The position numbers and the translations under genes were made by a program. From Brachionus manjavacas (Eukaryota > Rotifera > Eurotatoria > Ploima > Brachionidae): a DNA stretch of 64,000 bases. Location of the stretch: assembly GCA_019054805.1 (NCBI GenBank), contig JAHQIY010000006.1, forward strand, positions 5,394,001-5,458,000, read 5' to 3'. Shown one piece after another: positions 43,801 through 55,946 of this stretch. Below the pieces are notes generated by a model. That model worked only from the letters and a program-made list of their open reading frames with translations, had not been told where the DNA came from and did not search any database. The number at the start of each line of letters is the position of its first letter. Position 1 is the stretch's first letter.

Positions 43801-44463
43801 CTCAGCCAAACTTTGAATCTGGTCGAATTGTAGTCTACGGTGATTCAAATTGCATTGATTCAAGTCACATGAAAAAAGATTGTTTTTGGCTAATTTCAGC
43901 ATTAATCGAGTATGCATCCTATAATGTTCTCTATTCTGCTTTTAAAGAGTCCAATTCAGAAAATTTTATAAATAAAAATTTTAAAGAAATTGACCGATTT
44001 AAAGTATCAGATTTTGAAAGTCATTCAAAGATTTTGAGCAAAAATCGAAACACATATCTACAATGTCCAGAACCTATATATGAAGCAAATAATTTTATAA
44101 ATTCTGTAGATGAGAAATTTTTGCCAACTGAAAAGTAAATTTTCTATTTTGAAATTAAGCATTTTTAGTTAATTCTTTAAAAGAAATTCTCGCAATTTTT
44201 TAAAAATGGCCAATCTTTCCAATGATGACATTGAGATAAATGAAATTAAAGAAGTAAGTGAAGAAGTTGATCAACGATTGTATGTAGACGATAATGAAAA
44301 CATTGCTATACAAAATGAAATGAACGATAAACTGAGTATGAGCTTTTGGGAATTTAGCTTTGTACCATGTATTGCCCTTATTTTAGTACTTTTTGTATGC
44401 TACAAAAAGTTTTTTCGGTACAGAGCTAAATTTCGAAATAAAAGGTCCAACTATAAAAAATAA
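40811..44463 (+). CDS. MBTPS1: Membrane-bound transcription factor site-1 protease (S1P/SKI-1)
   Basis: Ten exons: 40811-40919, 40973-41130, 41184-41289, 41337-41827, 41876-42532, 42584-42937, 42987-43089, 43304-43513, 43564-44134 and 44184-44463. They sum to 3039 nt, 1012 residues (human 1052). S1P is a Golgi subtilase that makes the first cut in SREBPs and ATF6 and activates GlcNAc-phosphotransferase. Seen: a signal peptide, a pro-domain ending in [10 protein letters not shown], the catalytic triad in [15 protein letters not shown] (Asp), [13 protein letters not shown] (His) and [14 protein letters not shown] (Ser), oxyanion region [37 protein letters not shown], the conserved downstream [41 protein letters not shown] and [16 protein letters not shown]-terminal membrane helix ([15 protein letters not shown]) and a basic tail finish it. 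The prodomain is divergent. No defects seen. Confidence 0.96.
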
Positions 44464-45089
44464 ATAAATTTGATGTGTAAATTATGCTGATATTTGTATT
44501 ATTTATTTCTCAAGAAAAATAAATAAAAGTCTTAATAATATTTATTTCTATTTAAAATTTCTCCTAAAAAACTTTTAAAAATTTTTTTCTTTTAAAATTA
44601 TATTGGAAATAATTAGATTTTTTATCGTAAAATTTGGTAAAATTATTTAAATAAAAGGTATTTTTAAAAATATTGTATTAAATATGGTATTGGTAAAAAT
44701 TTTAAATTTTAAACCAAAATATTAGATAATCTCTTCAAATCCTTGATAGTGCAAATTTTGGATTATTATTTCTTTTCCTTGTCTGAATTCTTTCACATAA
44801 ACCAACATTAAAAAAAACAAGTTATTCAAAATTAAGCAGTTCGATCTATTTTGAAGCTAAAATTTGATACTCCCTCCAACATTTTACATCGTGGGGCCTC
44901 AAACAAACTTAAACTATTGACAGTCTTGAATCGACATTTTGAGTTGAGAAACTTATTTGTCAGGGCATGACTGAGTCATTCTGTTCGGTTGGTCATCAGA
45001 CTGATGAAAGAATATAAAGACTGTTTCTAATCAAGATATATCGATTATCCAAATACATTGTTCAATTTATACCTTAGGATTTGTTTTTT

Positions 45090-45700
45090 TTTCCTGAACT
45101 ATCAAATATTTAATCATGTTATTTTTAACTTTAAACATTTGGATAAGGTCATCTCTCATAAGCCTTTCAGTTAATTTATCAAATTAAAAGACCTGAGTCT
45201 TTTACGATAGTCTAGATTTTTAAAACCAAAAAGCACCAGTACCTATTCTTTTTATGTCTTTTAAAATCTTTATGTATTTTTGTAAATATGGCGATCACAC
45301 TGAAATAGCGAACTCTAGGTTAGACTTTGATAGACTTTTATATAGAAGCTCAATGACCGTCTGTGTCCTAGACTAAATACCATGAAGAATCTGACCCAAT
45401 CTTATATTGCTTTTTGGGGATGCAGAACACACTTGCGATCAACATATAATTTCGTTTTGAATCCAAATTCCTAGATTTTACTGGATACATGATCTTAAAA
45501 CAACATGAAATTTACCATTAACTAAATCAGTCATAACGTAGTCAGTAAGAATCACTTTATTTCGAATAAAACTCTTAATTTCGTATTTTTCAAAATTTAG
45601 ATCCATGGACCACTCATTAAACCAACTAACTAATTGTTCTTTATCTTCTTGAAGTAACTTAAATGAAACATTTGGATTTTTCTATCAATAGGACAAAGTA
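45090..45700 (-). pseudogene. degraded LINE reverse-transcriptase fragment
   Basis: Minus-strand translation shows KLLQEDKEQLVSWFNEWSMD followed by LNFEKYEI, then after frame breaks SNLEFAISV, SPYLQKYIKILKDIKR and finally LTERLMRDDLIQMFKV. This is the same order of motifs as in the better-kept LINE at 16530-17310 (VRPHLEFAITSWCPYLKK..., RLRGDLIQSFKI). Several stops and shifts; no function. Confidence 0.7.
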
Positions 45701-45750
45701 TCTTGCAGACATCTGCATAGATTCGTCAGAAAATCAACACTCTCTAATAT

Positions 45751-45832
45751 ATTGTAAGAACGTAAGAATCTAAATTTACCACTTTGGACGCTTGTTCAGA
45801 GTGGTAAATTTAGATTCTTACGTTCTTACAAT
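45751..45832. repeat. perfect 32-bp inverted repeat with 18-nt loop
   Basis: Bases 45751-45782 (starting ATTGTAAGAACGTAAGAATC) are the exact reverse complement of 45801-45832. The 18-base spacer is TTTGGACGCTTGTTCAGA. It directly abuts the degraded LINE. It could be a young fold-back element, an inverted duplication, or a structured RNA/recombination site. Confidence 0.9.
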
Positions 45833-46541
45833 TGTTGATTTAAATACATTGCTGCTATGATACATAAATTAACCTTTTTTCACCTAAATTATGGTTAATT
45901 AACGATATTTTTTGATAGATATAATGAAAAAAATTTCAAATTTTAGTCGAAAAAATTGCAGTTTTTGGGGAATTTTTTTAAAATTTATAAAAAGAGAAAA
46001 AAAAATTGAAATTCTGTTTAATTTTTAGACCAAAATTTGAGCCAATTTTAGTTATTTTTGTCCTATAAAACATAAAACTAGATTAAAAAAGCGCAAAGCA
46101 AAATTTTCAGAATAAATTTTCCGGAAATTTTCAAAATTTTGGATATTTTTTATTTATCGCGAAAAGAAATTTTAATGTTAAAAAGTTGAAGATTGAAGAA
46201 TCTACTCTGTCAAGTCAATTACTAGTCAAGTAATGAAAAACCAAAAACCTCGATTTATTAATTAAGCAATAAATAATTTATTCAACTTTAATTTACAATT
46301 TTTTTTGATCTATTAAACAAATGAAAAGAATACATTTCAATGAATTGACATTCAATTTCTATTATCAAACTTAGAATTAAAAAAAAGGAAATATAAGAAT
46401 TAAAAAAAATTTCTAGTTGAAACAATTCAAAAAAATATTTAATCTAAATTTTATTAAATTAAAACATTAAATGCGAATGAATACAAAATAAATTTAAAAC
46501 GATTAGAAGGTAAATAGCTTAATTTTTTTCAATGACAGTAA

Positions 46542-46954
46542 TTATTTTTTTCCAGGAACACCCCAAACACCTTGCAAGCCACTTGCAAACATATTTCGGT
46601 TTAGTCTTTTGCGCTTCATAATATTATATGGTTTTTCAAATGAGTCGAAATTGAAAAATGATCTCTTCTCTGGATCAAATTCTTTTGGATACGAGTCATG
46701 ATTCAGTTCATTTAGTTGGAATAATTTGTCCAATATTGGCCTAAGCTTAATATACTTTTCTCTTAGATTATCAATCTTGGACTCCATCAACGAATCCTGT
46801 ATTTCATTTGGTAAATTGTCTCGAAATTGGTCTTCTGTCAAACAGTATACCTGTGCAAAATATTAAATTTTTTATCAAATCTTTATTAAAAATGGACTAA
46901 GCTTACTTTAGTCAAAACTAACAAAACAACTACTAGTTTCAAAATTGGATTCAT
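46542..46954 (-). CDS. probable neuropeptide precursor with a C-terminal amidated peptide
   Basis: Two exons, 46907-46954 and 46542-46850, 118 residues. Exon 1 encodes only a signal peptide (MNPILKLVVVLLVLTK; cleavage probably after VYC or VYCLT). An acidic spacer follows (about residues 20-75). Then DPEKR and SFFNFDSFEKPYNIM, a KRKR processing site, and LNRNMFASGLQGVWGVPGKK as the final residues before the stop. Family knowledge: prohormone convertases cut after dibasic sites, and Gly before KK is turned into a C-terminal amide, so a mature peptide ending -GVWGVP-amide is predicted. A -P-amide end is shared with calcitonin/DH31-type hormones, but the rest does not match them. The splitting of the signal peptide onto its own exon is typical of peptide hormone genes. 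A TATA-like box lies upstream. The architecture is convincing; the family is unknown. Confidence 0.7.
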
Positions 46955-47020
46955 TTTAAGAAAACCCCAATATTCTTTTTTAATTTTTAATTTTGATGCC
47001 AAAATGGTAGTCTTTGCCTT

Positions 47021-47028
47021 ATTTATAT
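47021..47028 (-). promoter_or_regulatory. TATA-like box of the peptide precursor gene
   Basis: On the minus strand ATATAAAT lies about 70 bp before the ATG at 46954, at a plausible distance for transcription start. In an AT-rich genome chance matches are frequent. Confidence 0.4.
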
Positions 47029-48723
47029 TCGGTTTGATAAAATTAATTTGTTAATAAAAAATTAATGTTCTTTTATTAAATTTTAAAAAATCATGAAATT
47101 TCTAAAATATAAGAATGACAGTGATGTTAATTGTTAATTGTTAAGTTAAATCATGCTATTGAAAATAAAACTAAGAAATCAATTTACTGTTAAATGATAT
47201 AATAATAAAAAAATTAAACAATCAATTTTTAATTACTTGAGCTAAAGATTTAAATCATTAGCTAAATGATTTTAATTTTCTTTACTAAAATCAAAGCCTC
47301 CTACATCACATAGTTTATTCCCTCGAAACTATAGACCAAAATTTATAGTCGATTTCGTGTGCTTCAAAACTAACTGCGATTTATTAAAGGGATTTTAGTC
47401 ATTATCATGAGATATTTGATTTTTTGAGAGCCATTAGTCTCAATTTTTAAGTTTTAATTGTAAATTTTGCTAAAAATATTCAGACCAAATTTTCTAATTA
47501 AATTTCATTTTATAAAAATATTTATTTTTTATTTCTTGGATAGCTTTTAATTTATTTACATCAATAATCTAAATTCTTAAAATTTATTTATTTTCAAAAA
47601 AGATCCCAAATCTTTTCAATTTGGAAAAAAATTGAGATCTTGCTACAAGATTATCTAATTAATAAAAAACTCGACTTATTTGAACGGATGCTTAATTGAC
47701 TCCAAATTTTTATTAAAAGCTTTGAAGAAAAAGAAATCGGATGTTTCAAATACGAAAATCAGGATTGTCAATATCAAAATTTAAAATTAGAAATTGCGTA
47801 AAAATTTAAAATTAGTCCATGTTTGATAGAAGTTTCCCAATTCAGAGAATAAAGAATATCAACCAATTGAAGAAATTGAGTAATTTTGTCTAATTCAACT
47901 CTTAAATTTGAATATTTACTAAAATTTAGACTCCTTTATTGACTTGATAAATAAATTCAAAAATTTTTCATTTAAATATTAAAATTTTCACTTGTGGGAA
48001 TTAATTAATTGTCATCGATTAAAAATTATACTTTTTAAGACAGTATTTGAACAAATTTGTTATTTTATAGTGATTCGAATTTAAAAGAACTTTATAGTAT
48101 GTGAGGAAATAAGCATTTTTACTAATTTTTATTAGGATCAATCCTTTTTATTCAATGAATATGACAGAATCGGTAATCAAAAATTAAAACCGATAATTTT
48201 TTTATGAAATATCTCTAATTCCAAAATAAACCAGTGGAAATACTTACAATCCTAAAAGAATGAAATTAGTAATTTTCTTAAACTAATGAATTAAAAAAAA
48301 AAAATGGAAAAAATATCCTCAAATTTGTGAAAAAGGAAGTTGTTAGGGAAAAAAATTAAAAATTATTCAATAATAAAACTAATTATAGTGGTTATCATCA
48401 AAAAATTGGTGGAAAAAATAATTTTGACGTCTAGTGTTCCTTAAGTAAAATATTTGTTTTAATTTTGTTCTGCGTCATTTAAAAAAAATGTTTCCTGTTA
48501 GAAATAAATATTTAAAAAAAAATCTAATACAACAATAAGTTTAAATTAAATTAATTAAAATTTATTACAAATAGATTAGCTAATTATTACTAAAAATGAA
48601 ATATTTAAAATTATTAAGTTAAACTTTATCTTGTTTACTGAAAAATTTTTTTACTTTAATTAATTTTACAAAAAATGTCTGATATTTAGACTTCCTTTAG
48701 AATTTTTTATTCTTAAATTCGTG

Positions 48724-49088
48724 ACTTAAGCATTTCGGGGTTGTGAAGTTCGTTTCAATTCAGAAAAACTTGAATTAGTTATTTAATAAAAGAGATAATT
48801 TAGTTCTATAAAATGCTTAATTTTAAGCAAATTTGCTTAATTCAGTAAAATTAGCCTGAATAAATCTCTGCAATGTTCTGCATTTTTCACGCCATTTAAA
48901 AGAATTATATTCAACTGTGCAATTACTATGCAGAGTTTTTGCAGACATATATCTTTGGATTAAGCATAGTTGCTTAAACATTTTGAATTTTACAGAAATA
49001 AATTTTCTCTTTTATCAAAAAATTTATTCGAGTTTTCAGAATTGAAATGATCGAATTGATACAAACTTCACAACGCCAAGCATTTCCA
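48724..49088. mobile_element. MITE-like inverted-repeat element
   Basis: The left arm AAGCATTTCGGGGTTGTGAA... (48728-48768) recurs in reverse complement at 49038-49087, sharing TTGTGAAGTT and CAATTCTGAAAA-type blocks. The interior contains small palindromes such as TTAAGCATAGTTGCTTAA. No coding potential. The arms are imperfect, so it is old. Confidence 0.45.
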
Positions 49089-50197
49089 AAAGACATTTTT
49101 TTTCAGAGAAAGATTTAAAGTCTGAAAAGTAAAGTTCTTATACAATACAATACCGTTAATCAACCTTTAAGTAAGTATTTAAAAATATTGTCTTTTTTTA
49201 AACAAGATAATTAATAAAATTTTCAAAAAAGAAATTTATTAACTTTTCAGCTATGTTTTCTTAGACTAAAGTAACAAGCTCTTTTGATTTAAATGAAATG
49301 AAATAATTTGAATTGATTCCTTTCTTAAAGTTTATTTGTTTGTTCAATGTAACTTTATTAAATTTTTGTTAAATGCGTCACTAAGAAAATTTAACGGCGT
49401 TTATTTCATTTAAATTAGTCGATTAAATGAATGATCAAATATATTCAAATTTTAATAAAATTTTCTCTTTTATTTAAAGAAAAAAAAACTTTTAAACTTA
49501 AAAATAGCAAAAACGGGAGGATTCTATTTAATTTTTTTTTTTTACCAATACAATATATAAAATTAAAATTAGCAAGATGATAATATGTATAGCTATTTTT
49601 TTTCATTTGTTTAATACTTAAATATTGAAAAGAGTTAAGATGCAAATCTTTGAAATTTTATTTTTTTGCTAATATCCCTACTCCAATTATTTGTTTTATA
49701 CTCCAATTATTATACAATCATCCTGTTAACTCTGACACTTCTTATAATTGTTGAAAAGAAAAAAAAATACAAAAAAATAAATCTCTTTTTTTTCAAGAAT
49801 AAATTAAATTAAAAATTTCTAAATTTTATTTTTTAATGTTGCTTATTTATAGTAGATTCAAATTTTATTTCCTTAATTTTGTTTAATTAATTGATTAATT
49901 TATTTAAGTCAAAAATTTAATCTCAATAATGGATTGCTTTATATTCTAAAAGTAACCATTGTCTTTAAAACTATTAGTCTGATTTAATTTTATTTTGTCA
50001 ATACTAAATTTTAATAATTTTAATTTTAAAATAATCAACTTTAATCTTTATTCTAAAAATATATATTCAAGTTTTACATTTAATTAATGAGCTTTTGTAG
50101 AATAATAAAAGGACGAACAAAATCTAATTTGTAAAAATAAAATAAACTTAATTAAAATGTTTGTCTTAATTATAAAATTTAGCCAAATTGAGCCAGA

Positions 50198-53100
50198 TCA
50201 ATTTTTGCCCAGTTTAGCCTCGACTTCGTCCAAAACTTTGATAGCTGCATAAGGAATTCGAGTACCAGGACCGAATACAAGTTTGACGCCAGCTTTGTAT
50301 AGCATATCATAGTCTTGTGGAGGTATGACACCGCCACAAATAACAGTAATGTCCGATCTATTCATATCTTTCAGTTTTTGAATAAGCTGCGGCATAAGTG
50401 TCTTATGACCAGCGCCTAGAGTGCTAACTCCAACAACGTGACAGTCCGAGTCAACAGCTTGGCTAGCCACTTCATCAGCAGTCTAATAAAATTAATTCAA
50501 TCTTTATTTAAAAATAAAACAAAAAACTTACAGCAAATAATGGTCCGATATCGACATCAAAACCAAGATCACTAAATGAAGATGCAATAATCTTAGCTCC
50601 TCGGTCATGACCATCTTGTCCAATTTTAGCTACAAGTATACGAGGTCTTCGACCATCCTTGGCTTCAAAATCTTTAACTCTATTCATTACTTTTTGAAGT
50701 TCCTCTTCAGCAGCGAATTCATTTTTATAAGCCCCACTGACCAAGTTGTCTTTGGCAACATAACGCTGAAACACAACTTCCATTGCATTTGTAATTTCAC
50801 CCAAAGTGGCTCTTGCTTTAGCAGCTTCAATACTAAGTTCTAGCAAATTGCCCTGACCGGTTCGGCAACACTCGGTTATTTTATCCAAGGCATCCTGAAC
50901 TTTATCGTGATTTCTTATGCTCTTAAGTTTTTTAATTTTGTCAATTTGAGACTCTCTAACTTTAGTATTATCTATTTGCAAAACATTTAATTCCTCTTCA
51001 TTTTCTAGAGCATACTGGTTTACACCAACAATTACATCTTTACCACTGTCAATTCTGGCCTGTTTCTTGGCAGCACATTCTTCTATTTTCAATTTTGGTA
51101 TACCTTGTGCAACCGCTTTGGCCATTCCACCCATGGCCTCGATTTCTTCAATTACTTTTAGTGCTTCATTATAGATTTCATCTGTCAAAGATTCCATCAT
51201 GTAAGAACCTGCCCACGGATCAATTACTTTGGTAATGCTTGTCTCTTGTTGAATGATAATTTGAGTGTTACGAGCAACACGAGCGCTAAATACAGACGGT
51301 AGAGCTAGGGCCTCGTCAAATGAGTTTGTATGCAATGATTGAGTTCCTCCAAAAACAGCAGCCATTCCTTCAATTGTAGTTCTAACTATGTTATTGTATG
51401 GATCCTAAAAAATTATGATTTGAGCTGATTTATACAAAGATCGATTTGATCTAAAGCTTCTACAAACATATATAATAGAATGACAAAACAAATAATATTG
51501 TTTTGCCATTCATTTATTTTTATTTATTATCAACTTATATTTTTTAAAAACTAATTAAAAGTTTCTTAAAAAAGCAAAATTAATTGAAAACTTAATTATT
51601 TATTAAATATTGTATATCAAATAAAAGCTCAGCTTATTAGCTTTAATTTAAGCACATAAACTTAAACTTTAAACTAAGTAATTATAAATAAAATTTGACT
51701 TAAAGACTACCATATATTTTTCATTAAAACAATTATATAAAATAGTGAAAAAAATAATAATTTGTAAAAATTTTTATTTTTTTATTAAGTTGAATCAAAT
51801 TTATTAAAGTGTTCAAAATTTGGTGTAAATATCTTGTTCCGTTCAAAAGTTATACGATCAAAATCAAAAATATACCAAATTTTTTACTTTTTAAAATAAG
51901 GTTAAAATTAAAATTTAAGGGTTTTTTGAGTATATATTTTGAACCGAATGTAATAAAAAAAAGATCTATATATCATCTTGATTCTTGTTTGATTATCTAT
52001 CAGATGATATATAAAACTTATTAAAATAATATCATTAACTAGGAGGACATTGAGATTATTCAGGTGGAGTCAAGGTTATGCCGTTTATTTCCGGTATAAA
52101 CAAAGCAGATACATTATCGAAGTGTTTTGTAATCATTAATGTATAATGTATATATGTATAAAATTTCAAAAATTTTCGATGAACCAATCACTAGATTTTA
52201 TCGAAAACAAACTCGCGCCAACCTTTATTGAACACCCGTTATATATATTTAAATTTGGATAATAGTTGAATAAATTATTTGAATTCTTTTGATATTCGAA
52301 TTTACAAGTTAAGAAAAGATTTACAAGCCAATTTTAGAGAAAATGATGTCATTTATCTAAGGAAACTTTTTAAGAATATATTCATTCAGTTAATTTTTGG
52401 ATAAGTAAAACTTTTAAATAATTTAATAAAGTTTGGCATAAAATCTCAGATATTAATGGAATAGATCTTAATCCCTTTAAAAATTCTAGCTTTAAAAATA
52501 AATAAATTTTAAAATAGACAGAAATTTGAAATTTCAAATAGAAAATTATAATTGTGAAATATCATATTTTTCAGAAAGTTCCGCTAAATTTTGATCATAA
52601 ACGAAAATTTTAAAATAGCCTCAAAAAGAAACTATCATAATTTTTCAGAATTTTATCCTCCGTTTTAAAAATTTTATTTTGAAAAAACTAAAAATTCCAA
52701 TTATGAATTTCGAATAAACTTGAATTCAAGTGGATATAAATCCAAGGCATTGTGAATTTCCAAATAAAAATTCCAGTACAAAATTTAAATTCTTAATAAA
52801 AAATTTAAGAATTTAAATTTGTATTACAGATTCTCATTTTAACTTTAAAAGGTGAAACAATTAACAGTCTAATTTAAAGAAAACATTTAAACAAATATTT
52901 GCCAATAGATTGATTATTTTTAATAAAATAGTATGTTAACTTAGAATCGGAAAATAAAATTTTTAAAATTATTCATTTACGATAAGTAAGTAGCGAAGAC
53001 AGAATTTTAACATTTAAAATAAATAAATTTACAAATTGCAAAAAAAAATTCCAATTATAAATCATAGAGACAAACAATAAAAAAATCTTAAAATTTTGTT

Positions 53101-54985
53101 ATTTTATTTGATCATTTATATTTCCCTGTTAATAAAAATTAATTTTTATTTGTTGAATTTAGTGAAACATATTTTGTTTCATGTTGTTTTGTCATCAAAG
53201 TTTAAAGTATTCAATTTTATCAATTTAGTTTAATGAAAAATAATTTTATTTTTGTAATTTTTGAAAGGTTTGAATGACAATTCAAAATGCCTATATCCAA
53301 AAATAAACTAACAAATTAAAATGATTTCTCTTTTTGATGAAATTCTTTCATTTTTTTCATATATAATGGTATTATGCTTTAAACATTTATTTGTGTTAAA
53401 ATTCTGTTTTCTTAAAAAATTCCTTTAATAGACGGCATTATCGTTATATTTTACATTTTGTCAATTTTTTATTTGATTAAAAATTTTTTGAAGTATTCCA
53501 TCGAAAAGAGTTTCACCTTATTAATAGTTTCAACAAATATTGAATTTTAACCTTTAAATATATTTTTATGAATAAAAAAAAGTTCAGCCTCGCTGTTAAT
53601 TTTGTAAAACAATAAAAAAATAAATTACTTGAGCAGTTAGTGACCATCCTGATGTTTGACAATGGCATCTAAGAATTTTAGATTTTGGATTTTTTGGCTT
53701 GAATTTTTTTTCAACTAGATGAGCCCAAAGTCTTCGAGCAGCTCTTAATTTGGCAATTTCCATGTAAAAATTCATTCCGATTCCCCAAAAAAATGACAAT
53801 CGCGGGGCAAAATTGTCAACATCAAGACCGGCTTTGATTCCAGTCTCAATGTATTCAATACCATCGGCTATTGTGTATCCCAGTTCCAAAACAGCATTGG
53901 CACCAGCCTCTTGCATATGGTAACCAGATATTGATATGCTGTTAAATTTTGGCATATTCTATCATAAATAAATAAAATAAATAAAGATTCATTGAAATAT
54001 ATAGATTATACTTTTGATGTATAAGCAAATATATCAGCTATGATCTTCATTGAGGGTTCAGGTGGAAAAATATATGTGTTTCTGACCATAAATTCTTTGA
54101 GAATATCGTTCTGAATAGTTCCGCTGAGTTTAGCCAGGGGAGCACCTTGCTCTAATGCAGCCACAATGTACATAGCCATGATTGGGAGAACTGCACCGTT
54201 CATTGTCATTGACACAGACATGTTTTCCAAGCCAATGCCATCGAATAACTGTTTCATATCTTCTACTGAATCGATAGCTACTCCAGACATACCGACGTCA
54301 CCCATTACTCTTGGGTTATCCGAATCATAGCCTCTGTGTGTGGCCAAATCGAAAGCAACACTAAGACCTTGTTGGCCTGCCTTAATATTGTCTTTATAAA
54401 ATTTGTTGCTCTCTTCGACTGTACTAAATCCGGCATACTTAAAAATATTTGAAATAATAATTGCAGATTTATTTCAAATTTTAAATTACTTGTCTAATTG
54501 TCCATGGTTTGACAGCGTACATAGTTGGATAAGGACCTCTTGTAAATGGGTATTTACCAGGGATTTCATCATGTGTTGATGGATTAACATCTTTACTTGT
54601 GTACAATGGCTTTATTTTGATACCCTTATTAAATTTAGATTAAAAATTTCTTATAAAATAATAAAATTAAAAAAAATTAGCAAAAAAATTCTCAAATCAT
54701 TCAGATATAATAAAATTAAAAATCTGTTAGATTCTGTAATTATTTAGTTTTTAATTTTCAAAAACTGGATAGAAAAAAAAAATTTCTTACCTCTGGTGTT
54801 TCACTGATTAATTTATCCGGATTCTTGCCTTTCATTTGTTTCTCGGCAAGTTTTTTCCAATCATCGTACAAATCATTACGCGTTTTAGTTGTGGCAATTG
54901 ATCTGTAATCATTTGCCAAGCAATATTTTGTAATTTTTTTCAATTGATTCGATGAAAACGAACGTATCATTCTTAAAATAAACAT
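50198..54985 (-). CDS. MMUT: Methylmalonyl-CoA mutase, mitochondrial
   Basis: Six exons: 54791-54985, 54490-54624, 54012-54437, 53629-53958, 50532-51404 and 50198-50482. They sum to 2244 nt, 747 residues (human 750). The enzyme converts methylmalonyl-CoA to succinyl-CoA with adenosylcobalamin in the matrix, in propionate and odd-chain fat breakdown. The basic, Ser-rich N-terminus is a matrix presequence; an in-frame ATG at 54970 is an alternative start. Substrate domain: [67 protein letters not shown]-type segment, [20 protein letters not shown]. The cobalamin domain has the base-off motif [12 protein letters not shown] (D-x-H-x2-G) plus STLGAGHK and GGVIPPQDY. Intron 4 is 2.22 kb; the others are short or about 165 bp (intron 1). 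Requiring B12, it shows the animal gets cobalamin from food or symbionts. Confidence 0.97.
51405..53628 (-). other. long MMUT intron 4, nothing recognised
   Basis: 2.2 kb of AT-rich intronic sequence between the catalytic-domain exons. No nested gene or repeat structure was recognised in it. Confidence 0.5.
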
Positions 54986-55184
54986 TAAAAAAATAAGGCT
55001 AACATTTTCATTAGAAATACACCGTTAAGTGTATTCTTTAAAAAAACTATTTTTAAATTTTTGAATAAAACCAAAGCTAAACATTAAAAAATATTTATTA
55101 AAAATTTATTTTTATGTTTGAACAAAATTAGACTTAGGCGAATCGTTTAGAACTAAAAATCACTTCAATCTAAAGATTCAGGAC

Positions 55185-55946
55185 TTAAAACATGTTTAGC
55201 AGTGCAAATATACCATAGAGTAAAAAGCAAGGATACAGAACCAGAATTTGTTGATTAGACATGTTGAGAGAATAGACAAAAAGTTTACTAGATGAAATAC
55301 TACACCATAATATAAAAACAATAGACAATATCAAACCAACTAAAGACTTCATTACCAGAATAGTTGACATAAACGACAGAAAAACCATTGGCAAGAGGCA
55401 GTAACCTAAAGTGCTTCCAATACACATAGCATTTACACCTTTTTCTGACATTAAATTTAGCAAAGCATACATGGAAACACAGCCTAGGGCCGTAATTCCA
55501 TAAATGTATCCGAATTGAATTTTTCCCACTAATAGCAGAGAAAACCCATAGGCTATGCAGAAAACAAGAGGGCCGGCAAGATCCTCGTCATGAATTATGC
55601 TCTCGTGAGGAGTGGCAAAAGGGTTTAGAACACATTTTGTCTTTCGGTAAATATGGTCAAAATTGATTCCCAACTCTTCTAAAAGAGGAGGCTCATTATC
55701 AAAATCTGTTCCTTGATTGACAAAATCATTTGGTTGCATGAAACCATCCTGAGCCATAAATGTATCATTTTGCGATGGATTATAAAATTGTTGTTGATTC
55801 CAACCTGTGGGATAATTTTGATTTGGAACTTGATAAGTAGTATTTTGGTCATAATATTGGGTAGTATTATTCATATCTGCAAAATGTAGCTGAGAATTCG
55901 CTTTATTTGAGTTGTAAAAGTTATCATTTGGATTAAAGTAAGCCAT
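55185..55946 (-). CDS. YIPF5: YIP1 family member 5 (YIP1A), ER-Golgi membrane protein
   Basis: Intronless 253-residue protein (human 257). The cytosolic N-terminal ~90 residues are rich in Asn, Gln and Tyr, as in family members. The family signature [19 protein letters not shown] precedes the Yip1 domain. [56 protein letters not shown] and a final [16 protein letters not shown] give five membrane helices. YIPF5 cycles between ER exit sites and cis-Golgi with YIF1 and binds Rab GTPases. It lies 200 bp upstream of MMUT on the same strand. Identity is secure. Confidence 0.96.
   Translation of the reverse strand: MAYFNPNDNFYNSNKANSQLHFADMNNTTQYYDQNTTYQVPNQNYPTGWNQQQFYNPSQNDTFMAQDGFMQPNDFVNQGTDFDNEPPLLEELGINFDHIYRKTKCVLNPFATPHESIIHDEDLAGPLVFCIAYGFSLLLVGKIQFGYIYGITALGCVSMYALLNLMSEKGVNAMCIGSTLGYCLLPMVFLSFMSTILVMKSLVGLILSIVFILWCSISSSKLFVYSLNMSNQQILVLYPCFLLYGIFALLNMF

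Larger units (their letters stand above)
44464..46541. other. 2.1-kb intergenic region with a LINE remnant and a perfect inverted repeat
   Basis: Apart from the degraded LINE (45090-45700) and the hairpin at 45751-45832, this is AT-rich sequence without recognisable genes. AATAAA signals of MBTPS1 follow its stop. Confidence 0.5.
46955..50197. other. 3.2-kb intergenic region with one inverted-repeat element
   Basis: Highly AT-rich. The only structure I can support is the inverted-repeat element at 48724-49088. No coding exons or RNA genes recognised. Confidence 0.5.

Noticed and set aside
49445-49645. 66-codon minus-strand frame
   Set aside because: AT-driven composition with no similarity; surrounding region is simple sequence.
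51809-52024. 71-codon plus-strand frame inside MMUT intron 4
   Set aside because: No recognisable protein, Lys/Ile/Phe composition; probably chance.
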